Source: an uncultured Bacteroidia bacterium (lineage in GTDB: Bacteria > Bacteroidota > Bacteroidia > Bacteroidales > UBA932). Taken from it: a DNA stretch of 64,000 bases. Each line of letters starts with the position of its first letter. The first letter of the stretch is position 1. The stretch is from NCBI GenBank assembly GCA_902778105.1, contig CACYWN010000009.1, positions 1 to 64,000 on the forward strand, in the 5' to 3' direction. The notes under the pieces are model-generated. The model had not been told where the DNA came from. It ran no database searches and was given only the letters and a program-made list of their open reading frames with translations. The position numbers were made by a program, and so were the translations under genes. This document shows positions 18,668 through 26,119 of this stretch, in pieces.

Positions 18668-20281
18668 TTAGTGGCTGTACTGCAGGGAATGACCGGCCAG
18701 GATGTTGAAGGTATTCTGACCCAGGGAGAAATTGTAGGTCAGGGTGTTTTCGTTCTGCCAGCCGTCAGACATCGTGCGGCTCTTGGAGAGGCTGTTGTTG
18801 GAAGAGCTGCCGGCCACCTCGGCACCCTCGGCATTGCGGCGGGTGTACTTGGGGTTGTAGCTGGACTGGTCGTTCAGGAACATCCGGTAGGCGAAACTCG
18901 TACGGAACTTCAGGCCCTTGATGATGTCCACTTCGGCGAACGGATTGATGGTCGCATAGTAGTTGGTGTGGACCTTGCGGCCCGTGTAGGCCTGCTGCAC
19001 CGGGTTCTTGAAGATGGAAGCGGACTGGTCGGTACCGTCCACGAAGCCGTAGTCGCCGCTGGAGTAAGTAACGGGAACGGTCGGACGGGTGAACCACACG
19101 AGGAGACGGGTGATGGTGTCACCGCTGTTGCCGGCGATGCCCGTCGTGGACTCGTGGATCTGGTCGGCGGAACCGGAGAGGTTCAGGCCCAGGGTGAGGA
19201 AGCCCACCTTGGTGTCCACGTTCGAACGGAAGTTGTAGCGGTCGTTACCCGTGCTGATGATGATACCCTTCTGGTTCTGATAACCCAGGGAGATCATGTA
19301 ATGGGTGTTCTTGGTGCCGCCGCGGGCGGTGAGGTTATGCTGGGTCAGGTGACCGGTCTGGAAGATCGCGTCGTTCCAGTCGGTGTTCGCGAAGTGGTCC
19401 GGATCGGTACCGTTCTTGAGCTTTTCGAGCATGTCATCGGTGTAGTACTTGCCACCCTTCTGCTCGTTGTAAAGGAGCGCCCAGTTGTAGGAATCCACGA
19501 ATTCAGGCAGGACAGTCGGCGTGTTGACCGAGTAGCTTCCGGAATAGGTGAGCGTGGGACGGTCGCTCTCGGCACCCCGCTTGGTGGTGATGAGGATGAC
19601 ACCGTTCGCAGCACGCACACCGTAGATGGCGGCGGAGGCCGCATCCTTCAGGACGGAGATGTTGTCGATGTCGGACGGCATGATCTGGGCGATCTGGGAG
19701 ACGTCGGACTCGACCCCGTCGATGAGGACCATCGGGTCGTTGTTGTCAGAGAGGGTACCGATACCGCGGACACGGATCTGCGGGGAGTCGTTACCCGGCT
19801 GGGCACCGTTACTGGTGATCGTCACGCCCGGGAGACGGCCCTGCAGGAGGGAGGCGGCATTGGCGGCCGGAATGTTCTCGATCTCACGGCTGGTCACGGA
19901 GGCGACGGAACCGGTCAGGTTGGCCTTCTTCTGGGTTCCGTAACCGACGACCACCAGCTCTTCGAGCAGGTTCGTGTCTTCCACCAGGAAAACGTTGATG
20001 ACCTCGGCATCGCCCACGGTCACTTCCTGGGTTGTGTAGCCCACGAAGGAGAACTGAAGGACGGATCCGACGGGGACGGACGGAAGGGAATACGAACCGT
20101 CCATTCCGGTCATCGTACCGAGGGACGTGCTGCCGGCGACGACCACATTCACCCCGGGAACCGGGCCTGCGGCATCTGTGACAACACCCCGCACGGCGTG
20201 GGACCGTTGCTGTGCTCCGGCAGGGAATGCCAAGAGCACCAGGCACGCAGCAAGCTGCGCGATGGCAAAGAGTCTTTTCAT
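18668..20281 (-). CDS. SusC-like TonB-dependent transporter, N-terminal part (split by in-frame stop)
   Basis: A 537-residue frame with signal peptide (LAACLVLLAFPAGAQQ), carboxypeptidase-D-like regulatory domain (residues about 25-100), the SusC signature LLEELVVVGYGTQKKANLTGSV, plug domain (VDGVESDVSQIAQIMPSDIDNISVLKDAASAAIYG region), and the first barrel strands. It ends at a TAA (18668-18670) after AGHSLQYSH, where homologues continue. The frame resumes without any shift. SusC imports the oligosaccharides captured by SusD. First gene of PUL 1; the leader is over 200 nt. Confidence 0.9.
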   Translation of the reverse strand: MKRLFAIAQLAACLVLLAFPAGAQQRSHAVRGVVTDAAGPVPGVNVVVAGSTSLGTMTGMDGSYSLPSVPVGSVLQFSFVGYTTQEVTVGDAEVINVFLVEDTNLLEELVVVGYGTQKKANLTGSVASVTSREIENIPAANAASLLQGRLPGVTITSNGAQPGNDSPQIRVRGIGTLSDNNDPMVLIDGVESDVSQIAQIMPSDIDNISVLKDAASAAIYGVRAANGVILITTKRGAESDRPTLTYSGSYSVNTPTVLPEFVDSYNWALLYNEQKGGKYYTDDMLEKLKNGTDPDHFANTDWNDAIFQTGHLTQHNLTARGGTKNTHYMISLGYQNQKGIIISTGNDRYNFRSNVDTKVGFLTLGLNLSGSADQIHESTTGIAGNSGDTITRLLVWFTRPTVPVTYSSGDYGFVDGTDQSASIFKNPVQQAYTGRKVHTNYYATINPFAEVDIIKGLKFRTSFAYRMFLNDQSSYNPKYTRRNAEGAEVAGSSSNNSLSKSRTMSDGWQNENTLTYNFSLGQNTFNILAGHSLQYSH

Positions 20282-20375
20282 ACTGTGTTGGTTTGTGTTA
20301 ATAAAGTTGGTTGTTAATGTTGTTTGTTATGGTTGATTTGTTGATTATTCGCTTGTGATTGGGGTTATAATACAG

Positions 20376-20414
20376 AAATCCTTGCCTCTCCGCAAGCGGA
20401 AAAGCAAGGATTTA
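20376..20414 (-). promoter_or_regulatory. Hairpin in the susC leader, possible attenuator
   Basis: AAATCCTTGC (20376-20385) pairs perfectly with GCAAGGATTT (20405-20414), and an inner CCGC-AA-GCGG stem fills the loop. It lies in the leader of PUL 1 about 95 bases before the susC ATG. The G9 tract (C9 on the plus strand, 20449-20457) lies further upstream in the same leader. Confidence 0.5.
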
Positions 20415-20519
20415 TCTTGTAAGTTATTGATATAGAGCTACTTTCTACCCCCCCCCCGTACAAAAATGGAGGTGGCAGAGAGAGTCTGATATGTGGCGGT
20501 TTGTTTCATGCCAAGAATG

Positions 20520-20549
20520 CAAATTTACGAAAGCCTATTGGTTTTCCAA
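20520..20549 (-). promoter_or_regulatory. Promoter of PUL 1
   Basis: On the minus strand TTG, a 19-base spacer and TAAATTTG (20527-20520) match the consensus. Transcription would start near 20513, leaving about 230 nt of leader. Confidence 0.65.
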
Positions 20550-20650
20550 TAATAATATTTCAGATTTTTAAGAATGATTCGGGGCATTGGAGAGATCCTT
20601 GTCTTGCTCCAGACGCCATTCCAGAAATACTGCTGACAGGATACCGCCTC

Positions 20651-20804
20651 TGTACGCTGCCCGAGTGTACATGCAATTGGGTTTCAGGCATAGGAATCAT
20701 GTACACTGCTTCCCGAAACAGGGTGAAACAGCGGGTTTTCCAGGAGGAGTGTACACGAAATCCTGCCAGAAAACAGGTTTGACTGCACACTGGAGCAGCG
20801 TACA
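20651..20804. repeat. Nested inverted repeats with GTAC cores
   Basis: TGTACGCTGC (20651-20660) is perfectly complementary to GCAGCGTACA (20795-20804). Inside it GTGTACATG (20665-20673) matches CATGTACAC (20698-20706), and GTGTACAC is a palindrome at 20749-20756. The spacing TGTACGC-N6-AGTGTACATG is also found at about 726-748, inside the 5' part of the DUF4314-like gene. Confidence 0.55.
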
Positions 20805-20951
20805 AAACATTCGGGCCACCCGCCAGACACGGATCTTTACCGGTGAACCGTTTTATGGCTCAAATATACATCTATTTTAAAACGATGAAGCCCCACCCGG
20901 ATTTCCCTGTTTGAACGATTACTGTTGCCACAAAGAACGATTCCTAACGTA

Positions 20952-20995
20952 AAAAGCAAGGGCAACTTCCGAGACTTTCGGATTTTGCCCTTGCT
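20952..20995 (-). terminator. Terminator of the malate dehydrogenase gene
   Basis: GCAAGGGCAA (20957-20966) and TTGCCCTTGC (20986-20995) form a perfect stem with an inner TCCGA/TCGGA helix; TTTTT follows on the minus strand. Confidence 0.85.
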
Positions 20996-21016
20996 GTAAA
21001 TTATTGAGGATTACGA

Positions 21017-22042
21017 CTATTTGACGCGCGGAAGTCTCCGGTTCCACAGATACGGGTTCATCTTGTGCCATTCGTCCACGGGCGGGATGATTCCCAGTTC
21101 AATGATCTGGTCGCGGAGATCCACCAGGTGCTCGTAAGAGGCCTTGAGGTCCGCCATCTCTTCCTTGTTGCCCTCCGGCATGGTATAATGGATGCCGGTT
21201 TCGTCCATGAACGTAGGCATGGCCATGAAGACATGGCTGTACTCGTGCGTGTCCACATAGGTTCCGGAAGGCCAGGGGAACTGCTCTCCGCCCCGCATGG
21301 CGGCTTCGATCGCCTTGATGGAAAGGTAAGCCGGACTCTGGATGGAGCTGCGTCCGCGCAGCTTGATGATCTGGGCGCCGCCCTGGATGGTTTCCTGCTT
21401 GATGGCGTCGATCCGCTCCTTGGTAAGGCCCATCCGGGAAATCGGTGTGCCGCAGATGGTCGCCTTGGACATGAACACCGCCATGGACTCACCGTGGCCG
21501 CCATAGGTGAAGGCGTTCTCGACATCCGACTGGCGGACGCCGAATTCCTTCGCGAGGTTGGTCTGCAGACGGGTGCTGTCGAGGGCCGCCAGGGAAGACA
21601 CGCGGCAGGGACGGAGACCGGAATGGATGAGTACGGTCAGGGCCGTGACGTCGGCAGGGTTGAAGATGATCATCACATGCTTCACTTCCGGGCAATACTT
21701 GCGGATATTGTCACCGAGACCGGCGGCGATTTCGCAGTTGCCTTTCAGAAGGTCTTCACGGGTCATACCCTCCTTACGGGGTGCACCACCGGAGGAGATG
21801 ATATACTTGGCGCCGGTAAAGGCTTCCTTGGGGTCCGTGGTGGCGATGAACCGCATCCGGGGGAAAGCGCTGTGCTGCATCTCCAGAAGGACGCCGTTAT
21901 TACCCGGTTCGTACACATCGTACAGGCAGATATTCGGTGTCAGACGCAGCAGGGACGCGATCATGGCCATGTTGGAACCGATCATACCGCCGGCACCGAC
22001 GATGAGGAGTTTTTCATCCGTAAGAAAATTAGCTGTTGCCAT
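21017..22042 (-). CDS. mdh: Malate dehydrogenase
   Basis: A 341-residue lactate/malate dehydrogenase family enzyme interconverting malate and oxaloacetate with NAD(H). The Rossmann motif GAGGMIGSNMA is at residues 15-25, substrate-binding Arg lie in RMRF and GMTREDLLKGN, and NPADV, LDSTRLQ and YGGHGESM (catalytic His) follow. Sequence style matches the long Bacteroidetes branch. The start at 22042 is chosen because the earlier in-frame ATG at 22105 lies upstream of the promoter's -7 element. Confidence 0.92.
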   Translation of the reverse strand: MATANFLTDEKLLIVGAGGMIGSNMAMIASLLRLTPNICLYDVYEPGNNGVLLEMQHSAFPRMRFIATTDPKEAFTGAKYIISSGGAPRKEGMTREDLLKGNCEIAAGLGDNIRKYCPEVKHVMIIFNPADVTALTVLIHSGLRPCRVSSLAALDSTRLQTNLAKEFGVRQSDVENAFTYGGHGESMAVFMSKATICGTPISRMGLTKERIDAIKQETIQGGAQIIKLRGRSSIQSPAYLSIKAIEAAMRGGEQFPWPSGTYVDTHEYSHVFMAMPTFMDETGIHYTMPEGNKEEMADLKASYEHLVDLRDQIIELGIIPPVDEWHKMNPYLWNRRLPRVK

Positions 22043-22071
22043 ATCGTATTTATGCTTTATATTTCGCGATG

Positions 22072-22079
22072 CAAAGATA
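22072..22079 (-). promoter_or_regulatory. -7 element of mdh
   Basis: TATCTTTG on the minus strand, 29 bases before the ATG, in an AT-rich stretch shared with the divergent promoter at 22092-22121. Confidence 0.65.
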
Positions 22080-22091
22080 CAAATTAATTTA

Positions 22092-22121
22092 TTTGAATTT
22101 GACAAAAAACGATTATCTTTG
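22092..22121 (+). promoter_or_regulatory. Promoter of the structured leader and PPTase gene
   Basis: TTTG at 22092-22095, an 18-base spacer and TATCTTTG at 22114-22121 match the consensus. Transcription would start near 22127. Confidence 0.7.
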
Positions 22122-22127
22122 TGAAGT

Positions 22128-22270
22128 TAATTGGTAACAAGCCATATGGAGCCTCCCAGTCCTGTCTCAACACTCTTAGGGGTCGTCAGTTCTGACGAAC
22201 CTCCGTTGCGACGCACCTACATACTGGAGCACCCGGACCCGGCAGGGTCCCGGGCGCGGTTTCCGTATCC
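22128..22270 (+). ncRNA. Structured RNA, 6S-like or long leader of the PPTase gene
   Basis: The 160 bases between a strong promoter and the ATG at 22289 fold well. A closing helix pairs ATATGGAGCC (22144-22153) with 22258-22268 (one bulge, two G-U pairs). Inside are TCGTCAG-TT-CTGACGA (22183-22198) and a GC-rich hairpin CCCGGACCC-ggca-GGGTCCCGGG (22232-22254). There is no ORF and no T-run terminator before the gene. A closed, rod-like RNA read through into a downstream gene recalls 6S RNA, but no 6S consensus was recognised, so a cis-regulatory leader is equally possible. Confidence 0.45.
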
Positions 22271-22288
22271 TGTTCAAATCAACGCATA

Positions 22289-22924
22289 ATGGGACTTTAT
22301 CTTAAGAAGAAGCTTGACAATGAAGCGGAGATCGCCGTCTGGCAGATCACCGAAACCGAAGAGGAGCTGAAGGAACTCAGCGCCACCCCCAGCGACGAGA
22401 TGGAGGAGATCTCGTTCATCCGCAGCGAATCCCTGCGGAAGCAGCGCCTGGCCGTACGTGCCCTCCTCAATACCCTGTTCGACGAGAAGGTCTACCTCAG
22501 TCACCACGACAACGGCAAGCCTTACCTGGAGAACAACCCCGTGAACATCTCCATCACCCATACCGAAAAGTATGTGGCCGTGATCCTGCACGAGGAAGAG
22601 AACGTGGGCATCGACATCGAATCCCTGGACCGCGACTTCTCCGCCGTGGAGAAGAAAGCCCTCTCCGAAGACGAGATCGATGACCTCGAGGATGAGAAGC
22701 GCAACGAGCAGCTCGCCATCTACTGGTGCGCGAAGGAGGCCGTTTTCAAGCTCCTGAGCCGCTACAACGTGGATTTCGCCGAGCAGATCGAGATCGAGCG
22801 CTTCCGCCCCCGCGGCGAAGGAGAACTGGAAGCCACCTTCACCAGCAAGAACGAAGAAGATGAATTCGACCTGGAATACATCACCTTCGACCGGCACGTC
22901 CTCGTGTGGGTCGTCGGCGAATAG
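22289..22924 (+). CDS. 4'-phosphopantetheinyl transferase (Sfp type)
   Basis: Transfers phosphopantetheine from CoA to a carrier-protein serine (acyl carrier or peptidyl carrier proteins). The 211-residue protein has the family's Mg-binding and CoA-binding motifs: VNISITHTEKYVAV, VGIDIESLDR and the hallmark WCAKEAVFKL. Length and charge fit the Sfp/HetI group rather than the small AcpS. Its 3' end abuts the convergent nrdG gene with no gap. Confidence 0.92.
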   Translation: MGLYLKKKLDNEAEIAVWQITETEEELKELSATPSDEMEEISFIRSESLRKQRLAVRALLNTLFDEKVYLSHHDNGKPYLENNPVNISITHTEKYVAVILHEEENVGIDIESLDRDFSAVEKKALSEDEIDDLEDEKRNEQLAIYWCAKEAVFKLLSRYNVDFAEQIEIERFRPRGEGELEATFTSKNEEDEFDLEYITFDRHVLVWVVGE

Positions 22925-23431
22925 CTACCGCAGCGGTTCCAGCGGTACCGTCCCGGGGATGTAGTCATCCTCGGGTTTTTCATGCAGGTAGATGATCCGC
23001 TGGTTGGGACTGCCGCGGAAAAGAAGTTCCGTGTCCCGCTGTTCCAGGATGAACGGGCCGTCCACGAGGACATCCAGCCAGGGAAGCATCCGGGCCATCT
23101 CCGGATCGGCCTGAATCTCCTCCAGGGTAAACCCGGTCCAGCACCAGATGGTCTTCCGGGTCTCCTGCTTGATGCGGCGGGCCAATTCCGTAAAAGCCTC
23201 GGCCTGGTAGAAGGGATCACCGCCGGAAAAACTCACGTTGGACATGGAATCGGCCTTGATGAGGTCCAGGATCTCATCGACCTCCATCCACTCCCCCGCG
23301 TTGAAATCCCACGACTGCGGATTATGGCATCCCTTGCACGCATGCCTGCAACCCGCACAGTAGATGGACGTCCGTAACCCCGGTCCGTCCGCCATCGTCT
23401 GCTCCAATATCTTGAGTACTCTGATTCTCAT
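22925..23431 (-). CDS. nrdG: Anaerobic ribonucleotide reductase activating protein
   Basis: A 168-residue radical-SAM activase that makes the glycyl radical of NrdD. The cluster motif is GCRHACKGCHNPQSW (C-x3-C-x2-C), followed by SFSGGDPFYQ, the SAM-binding GGD motif, and VDGPFI. Length is typical. It lies downstream of nrdD on the same strand, the normal pairing, but about 165 bases away because of repeat elements in between. Confidence 0.95.
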   Translation of the reverse strand: MRIRVLKILEQTMADGPGLRTSIYCAGCRHACKGCHNPQSWDFNAGEWMEVDEILDLIKADSMSNVSFSGGDPFYQAEAFTELARRIKQETRKTIWCWTGFTLEEIQADPEMARMLPWLDVLVDGPFILEQRDTELLFRGSPNQRIIYLHEKPEDDYIPGTVPLEPLR

Positions 23432-23443
23432 GGTCTTGTTCTG

Positions 23444-23470
23444 GATTCTTTCGCTTCACTCAGCATGACA
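23444..23470. repeat. Short hairpin repeat, half-copy
   Basis: GATTCTTTCGCTTC...AGCATGACA, matching the left half of the element at 7611-7676. It directly precedes the long-armed element. Confidence 0.6.
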
Positions 23471-23474
23471 TGGG

Positions 23475-23587
23475 CGAAAGAAGGGTATCCTTTTTCAAAC
23501 CTGTGCCACCCTCGGCATCATAAGAGGGAGGGGCCCTTTAGGGAGGGGTCGCGAAGCGACGGTTTGAAAAAGGATACCCTTCTTTCG
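23475..23587. repeat. Long-armed hairpin element, copy 1
   Basis: A perfect 27-bp inverted repeat (23475-23501 with 23561-23587) encloses a 59-base core. The core has a TGCC-accctc-GGCA hairpin, two AGGGAGGGG runs separated by CCCTTTA (four G-runs at 23526-23548, a possible G-quadruplex), and GTCGC-gaa-GCGAC. The same core in reverse orientation, with totally different arms, is at 35213-35332. Lies between nrdD and nrdG. Confidence 0.85.
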
Positions 23588-23596
23588 GACTGCTGA

Positions 23597-25582
23597 TTAC
23601 TCGTGGATCACCCGATCCTTGAGCTCCGCGAGCTTGCCGGAGTTCCAGCGGTTGGTGGTGCCGACGAGGTAGCCGGTGATGCGCTGCAGGGTGTCGATGT
23701 GGTGACCGTGGCAGTGGGGGCACTCGTGAAGGTCCTTCTCGGCATTCTCGAAGCCGCAGTCCAGGCAGCGGTTGCGGTTGTGGTTCACGGAGCCGTAGCC
23801 GATGTCGTACTTGTCCATCAGGTCCACGATCTGCATGATCGCCTCCGGATTGTGGGTGGCGTCACCGTCGATTTCCACGTAGAAGATGTGGCCGGCGTTT
23901 TCGTACTTGTGGTACGGGCCCTCGATCTTCGCCTTGTGCTCCGGGGTGCACTTGTAGTACACCGGGATGTGGCTGGAGTTCGTGTAGTAGTCCTTGTCGG
24001 TGATGCCCGGAAGGATGCCGAAGGTCTTCTTGTCACGCTTGGTGAACTTGCCGGAGAGGCCTTCCGCCGGCGTGGCGAGGAAGGTGAAGTTGTGCTGGTA
24101 GGTCTCGGCGAAACCGTTGATCTTCTCCGCCATGTGGGAGATGATCCGCAGGCCCAGTTCCTGAGCCTCTTCGCTCTCGCCGTGGTGCTTGCCGACCAGG
24201 GCGATCAGGCACTCCGCGAGACCGATGAAGCCGATGGAGAGGGTTCCCTGGTTGATGACGGATTCGATGGAGTCGTTCTCGTCCAGCTTCTCGCTGCCCA
24301 GCCAGAGGCCGTTCATCAGGAGCGGGAACTGCTTCTTGAGGGCGGTCTTCTGGAAATCGAAGCGCTCGTTCAGCTGGCGGGCGGCGATATCGAGCGCCCA
24401 GTCCAGTTTCTGGAAGAACTTCTGGATCCGCAGGTTCTTGTCCTGCTCCTCCTGCATGGCCTCGATGCCCAGCTTCACGATGTTGATCGTGGTGAAGGAC
24501 AGGTTGCCGCGGCCGATGGAGGTCTTGGGACCGAACTTGTTGCCGTACACGCGGGTGCGGCAGCCCATCGTGGCGACCTCGTGCTCGAAGCGGCGCGGAT
24601 CGTCCGCCTTCCAGGCGTCATCCTGGTTGTAGGAAGCATCCAGGTTCAGGAAGTTCGGGAAGAACCGGCGGGCGCTCACCTTACAGGCGAAGCGGTACAG
24701 GTCGTAGTTGCGGTCGCCCGGAAGGTAGCTGACACCTCTCTTCTTCTTCCAGATCTGGATCGGGAAGATGGCGGTGGAACCGTTGCCTACGCCCTCGTAG
24801 GTGGTGTTCAGGATCTCGCGGATGATGCAGCGGCCTTCGGCGGAAGTGTCCGTTCCGTAGTTGATGGAGGAGAACACGACCTGGTTGCCGCCGCGGCTGT
24901 GGATGGTGTTCATGTTGTGCACGAACGCCTCCATGGCCTGGTGGACGCGGCCCACGGTCTGGTTGATGGCGTGCTGGAGGGCGCGGTCGCGGCCCTGCAG
25001 GCCGATGAGGTCATGCTTGAGATAGTCGTCGATCTCCGCCTTCTTGAGTTCGCTGTAGTCGGTGTTGAACAGGTCGCTGACCTGGTCCACCTCCTCCTCG
25101 AAGGTCTTGCGGACGAACGGGGCGAGATAGAAGTCGAAAGCCGGGATGGCCTGGCCGCCGTGCATTTCGTTCTGCACCGTCTCCATGGAGATGCAGGCGA
25201 GGACCGACGCCGTCTCGATGCGCTTGGCCGGACGGGACTCGCCATGGCCGGCTTTCAGGCCGTACTCCAGGATCTTGTCCAGGGGGTGCTGGATGCAGGT
25301 GAGGGACTTCGTGGGATAGTAGTCCTTGTCGTGGATGTGGATGTAGTTCTTGGCGACCGCCTCGCGGACCGGGTCGGACAGCAGGCACTCGTCCACGTAG
25401 CTCTTCGTGGCCTCGGAGGCGAACTTCATCATCATGCCCGCCGGCGTATCGGCGTTCATGTTCGCATTCTCGCGGGTGATGTCGTTCACCTGGGCGTCGA
25501 TGATGGTCTGGAAGATCTCGTTGGTCTTCGCCTTGCGGGCCATGTTCCGCTTGTTGCGGTAGCGGATGTACTCCTTCGCCAC
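23597..25582 (-). CDS. nrdD: Anaerobic ribonucleoside-triphosphate reductase, main part (frameshifted gene)
   Basis: A class III ribonucleotide reductase that reduces NTPs to dNTPs anaerobically. This frame carries the catalytic barrel (NMNADTPAGMMMKFASE, YIHIHDKDYYPTKSLTCIQHPL, FSSINYGTDTSAEGR), a C-terminal zinc site (CLDCGF...CPHCH) and the glycyl-radical motif (WNSGKLAELKDRVIHE). The N-terminal ATP-cone is in another frame (25486-25812). The frames join if one C is added to a C5/C4-rich run at 25591-25600, giving MNSPPPRQEVAKEYI, which is the expected linker. So this is one gene with a single-base deletion or a homopolymer error. Confidence 0.93.
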   Translation of the reverse strand: MAKEYIRYRNKRNMARKAKTNEIFQTIIDAQVNDITRENANMNADTPAGMMMKFASEATKSYVDECLLSDPVREAVAKNYIHIHDKDYYPTKSLTCIQHPLDKILEYGLKAGHGESRPAKRIETASVLACISMETVQNEMHGGQAIPAFDFYLAPFVRKTFEEEVDQVSDLFNTDYSELKKAEIDDYLKHDLIGLQGRDRALQHAINQTVGRVHQAMEAFVHNMNTIHSRGGNQVVFSSINYGTDTSAEGRCIIREILNTTYEGVGNGSTAIFPIQIWKKKRGVSYLPGDRNYDLYRFACKVSARRFFPNFLNLDASYNQDDAWKADDPRRFEHEVATMGCRTRVYGNKFGPKTSIGRGNLSFTTINIVKLGIEAMQEEQDKNLRIQKFFQKLDWALDIAARQLNERFDFQKTALKKQFPLLMNGLWLGSEKLDENDSIESVINQGTLSIGFIGLAECLIALVGKHHGESEEAQELGLRIISHMAEKINGFAETYQHNFTFLATPAEGLSGKFTKRDKKTFGILPGITDKDYYTNSSHIPVYYKCTPEHKAKIEGPYHKYENAGHIFYVEIDGDATHNPEAIMQIVDLMDKYDIGYGSVNHNRNRCLDCGFENAEKDLHECPHCHGHHIDTLQRITGYLVGTTNRWNSGKLAELKDRVIHE

Positions 25583-25812
25583 TTCCTGGCGGGGCGGGGG
25601 CTGTTCATCAGCAGGTTTTCAACGACATCCTGGATTTCCTCCACGGTCATCTCCTCCTTTTCGAGGGTGGAGATGGCATGGGCGATCTGGGCTGCGAGGA
25701 CGATATCCTCGCCGTTCTCGGTCACGTCCATCGCCTTGAGGATGGCGGCGACGATCTTCTGGTTGTTGAAATCAACGCGTCTTCCGTCGCGTTTCAGTAC
25801 ACGCTTTACCAT
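25486..25812 (-). CDS. nrdD: NrdD ATP-cone part, N-terminal fragment of frameshifted nrdD
   Basis: The first 70 residues (MVKRVLKRDGRRVDFNNQKI, VLAAQIAHAISTLEKEEMTVEEIQDVVENLLMNS) are an ATP-cone, the allosteric dATP/ATP-binding domain of ribonucleotide reductases. After residue 70 the frame turns into Arg/Ser/Thr-rich out-of-frame sequence, so the real part ends near 25600. As written the protein is truncated and the catalytic part would need its own start at 25582. Confidence 0.85.
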   Translation of the reverse strand: MVKRVLKRDGRRVDFNNQKIVAAILKAMDVTENGEDIVLAAQIAHAISTLEKEEMTVEEIQDVVENLLMNSPRPARKWRRSTSATATSGTWPARRRPTRSSRPSSTPR

Positions 25813-26119
25813 AGTGATAGTGTCAGTTGTCGGCAGCGCCGGCGCCCTTTTCAGCGAGCCGGATGCCTCAGGTTTATGTTTCTACTTTTTCTGTTTCGGT
25901 CAGAGTCCCGGTGTGGAGGCCGGGACTGCAAAGACAAAGATAAGTCATTCCCTGCAAATTTACTCCCATTATCCCGGAAAAAGTTATTAACAAATGCTTT
26001 AAAAAGCTGTTAATTTACTGACTTTAAGCGTTATACAGAAATATTTAATTTAGAATTCTTCAAATTTGGAACTTTGTTGTTACTTCCGGACCGGAGTTTT
26101 CAACAAGCCGCGGAAAAGC
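25813..26119. other. Intergenic region upstream of nrdD
   Basis: 307 bases with no gene. Minus-strand -7 elements TATCTTTG (25935-25942) and TAAATTTG (25955-25962) give nrdD a leader of about 120 nt. That leader contains the hairpin AGTCCCGG-N8-CCGGGACT (25904-25927). Nearer EnvC it is AT-rich; no riboswitch or NrdR-box consensus was recognised. Confidence 0.55.

Larger units (their letters stand above)
20282..21016. other. Intergenic leader and dyad-rich region upstream of PUL 1
   Basis: A 735-base gap without a credible gene. From left to right it holds an AT-rich susC leader, a hairpin (20376-20414), a C9 tract (20449-20457), the PUL 1 promoter (20520-20549), a block of GTAC-containing inverted repeats (20651-20804), and the terminator of the malate dehydrogenase gene (20952-20995). 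Short ORFs here (for example 20501-20782 plus) have no family likeness. Confidence 0.6.

Noticed and set aside
20501-20880. Short plus-strand ORFs (93 and 97 residues) upstream of PUL 1
   Set aside because: They run through nested inverted repeats, use rare-looking codon patterns and show no conserved motif or plausible start context.
23432-23596. Gap between nrdD and nrdG considered as an insertion sequence or CRISPR
   Set aside because: No transposase, no target-site direct repeats, no regular repeat-spacer pattern; it is fully explained by two hairpin elements.
25960-26090. AT-rich stretch with TTATnnACA-like words, considered as a replication origin
   Set aside because: The words are poor DnaA-box matches, are not clustered, and no dnaA, dnaN or other origin genes are nearby.
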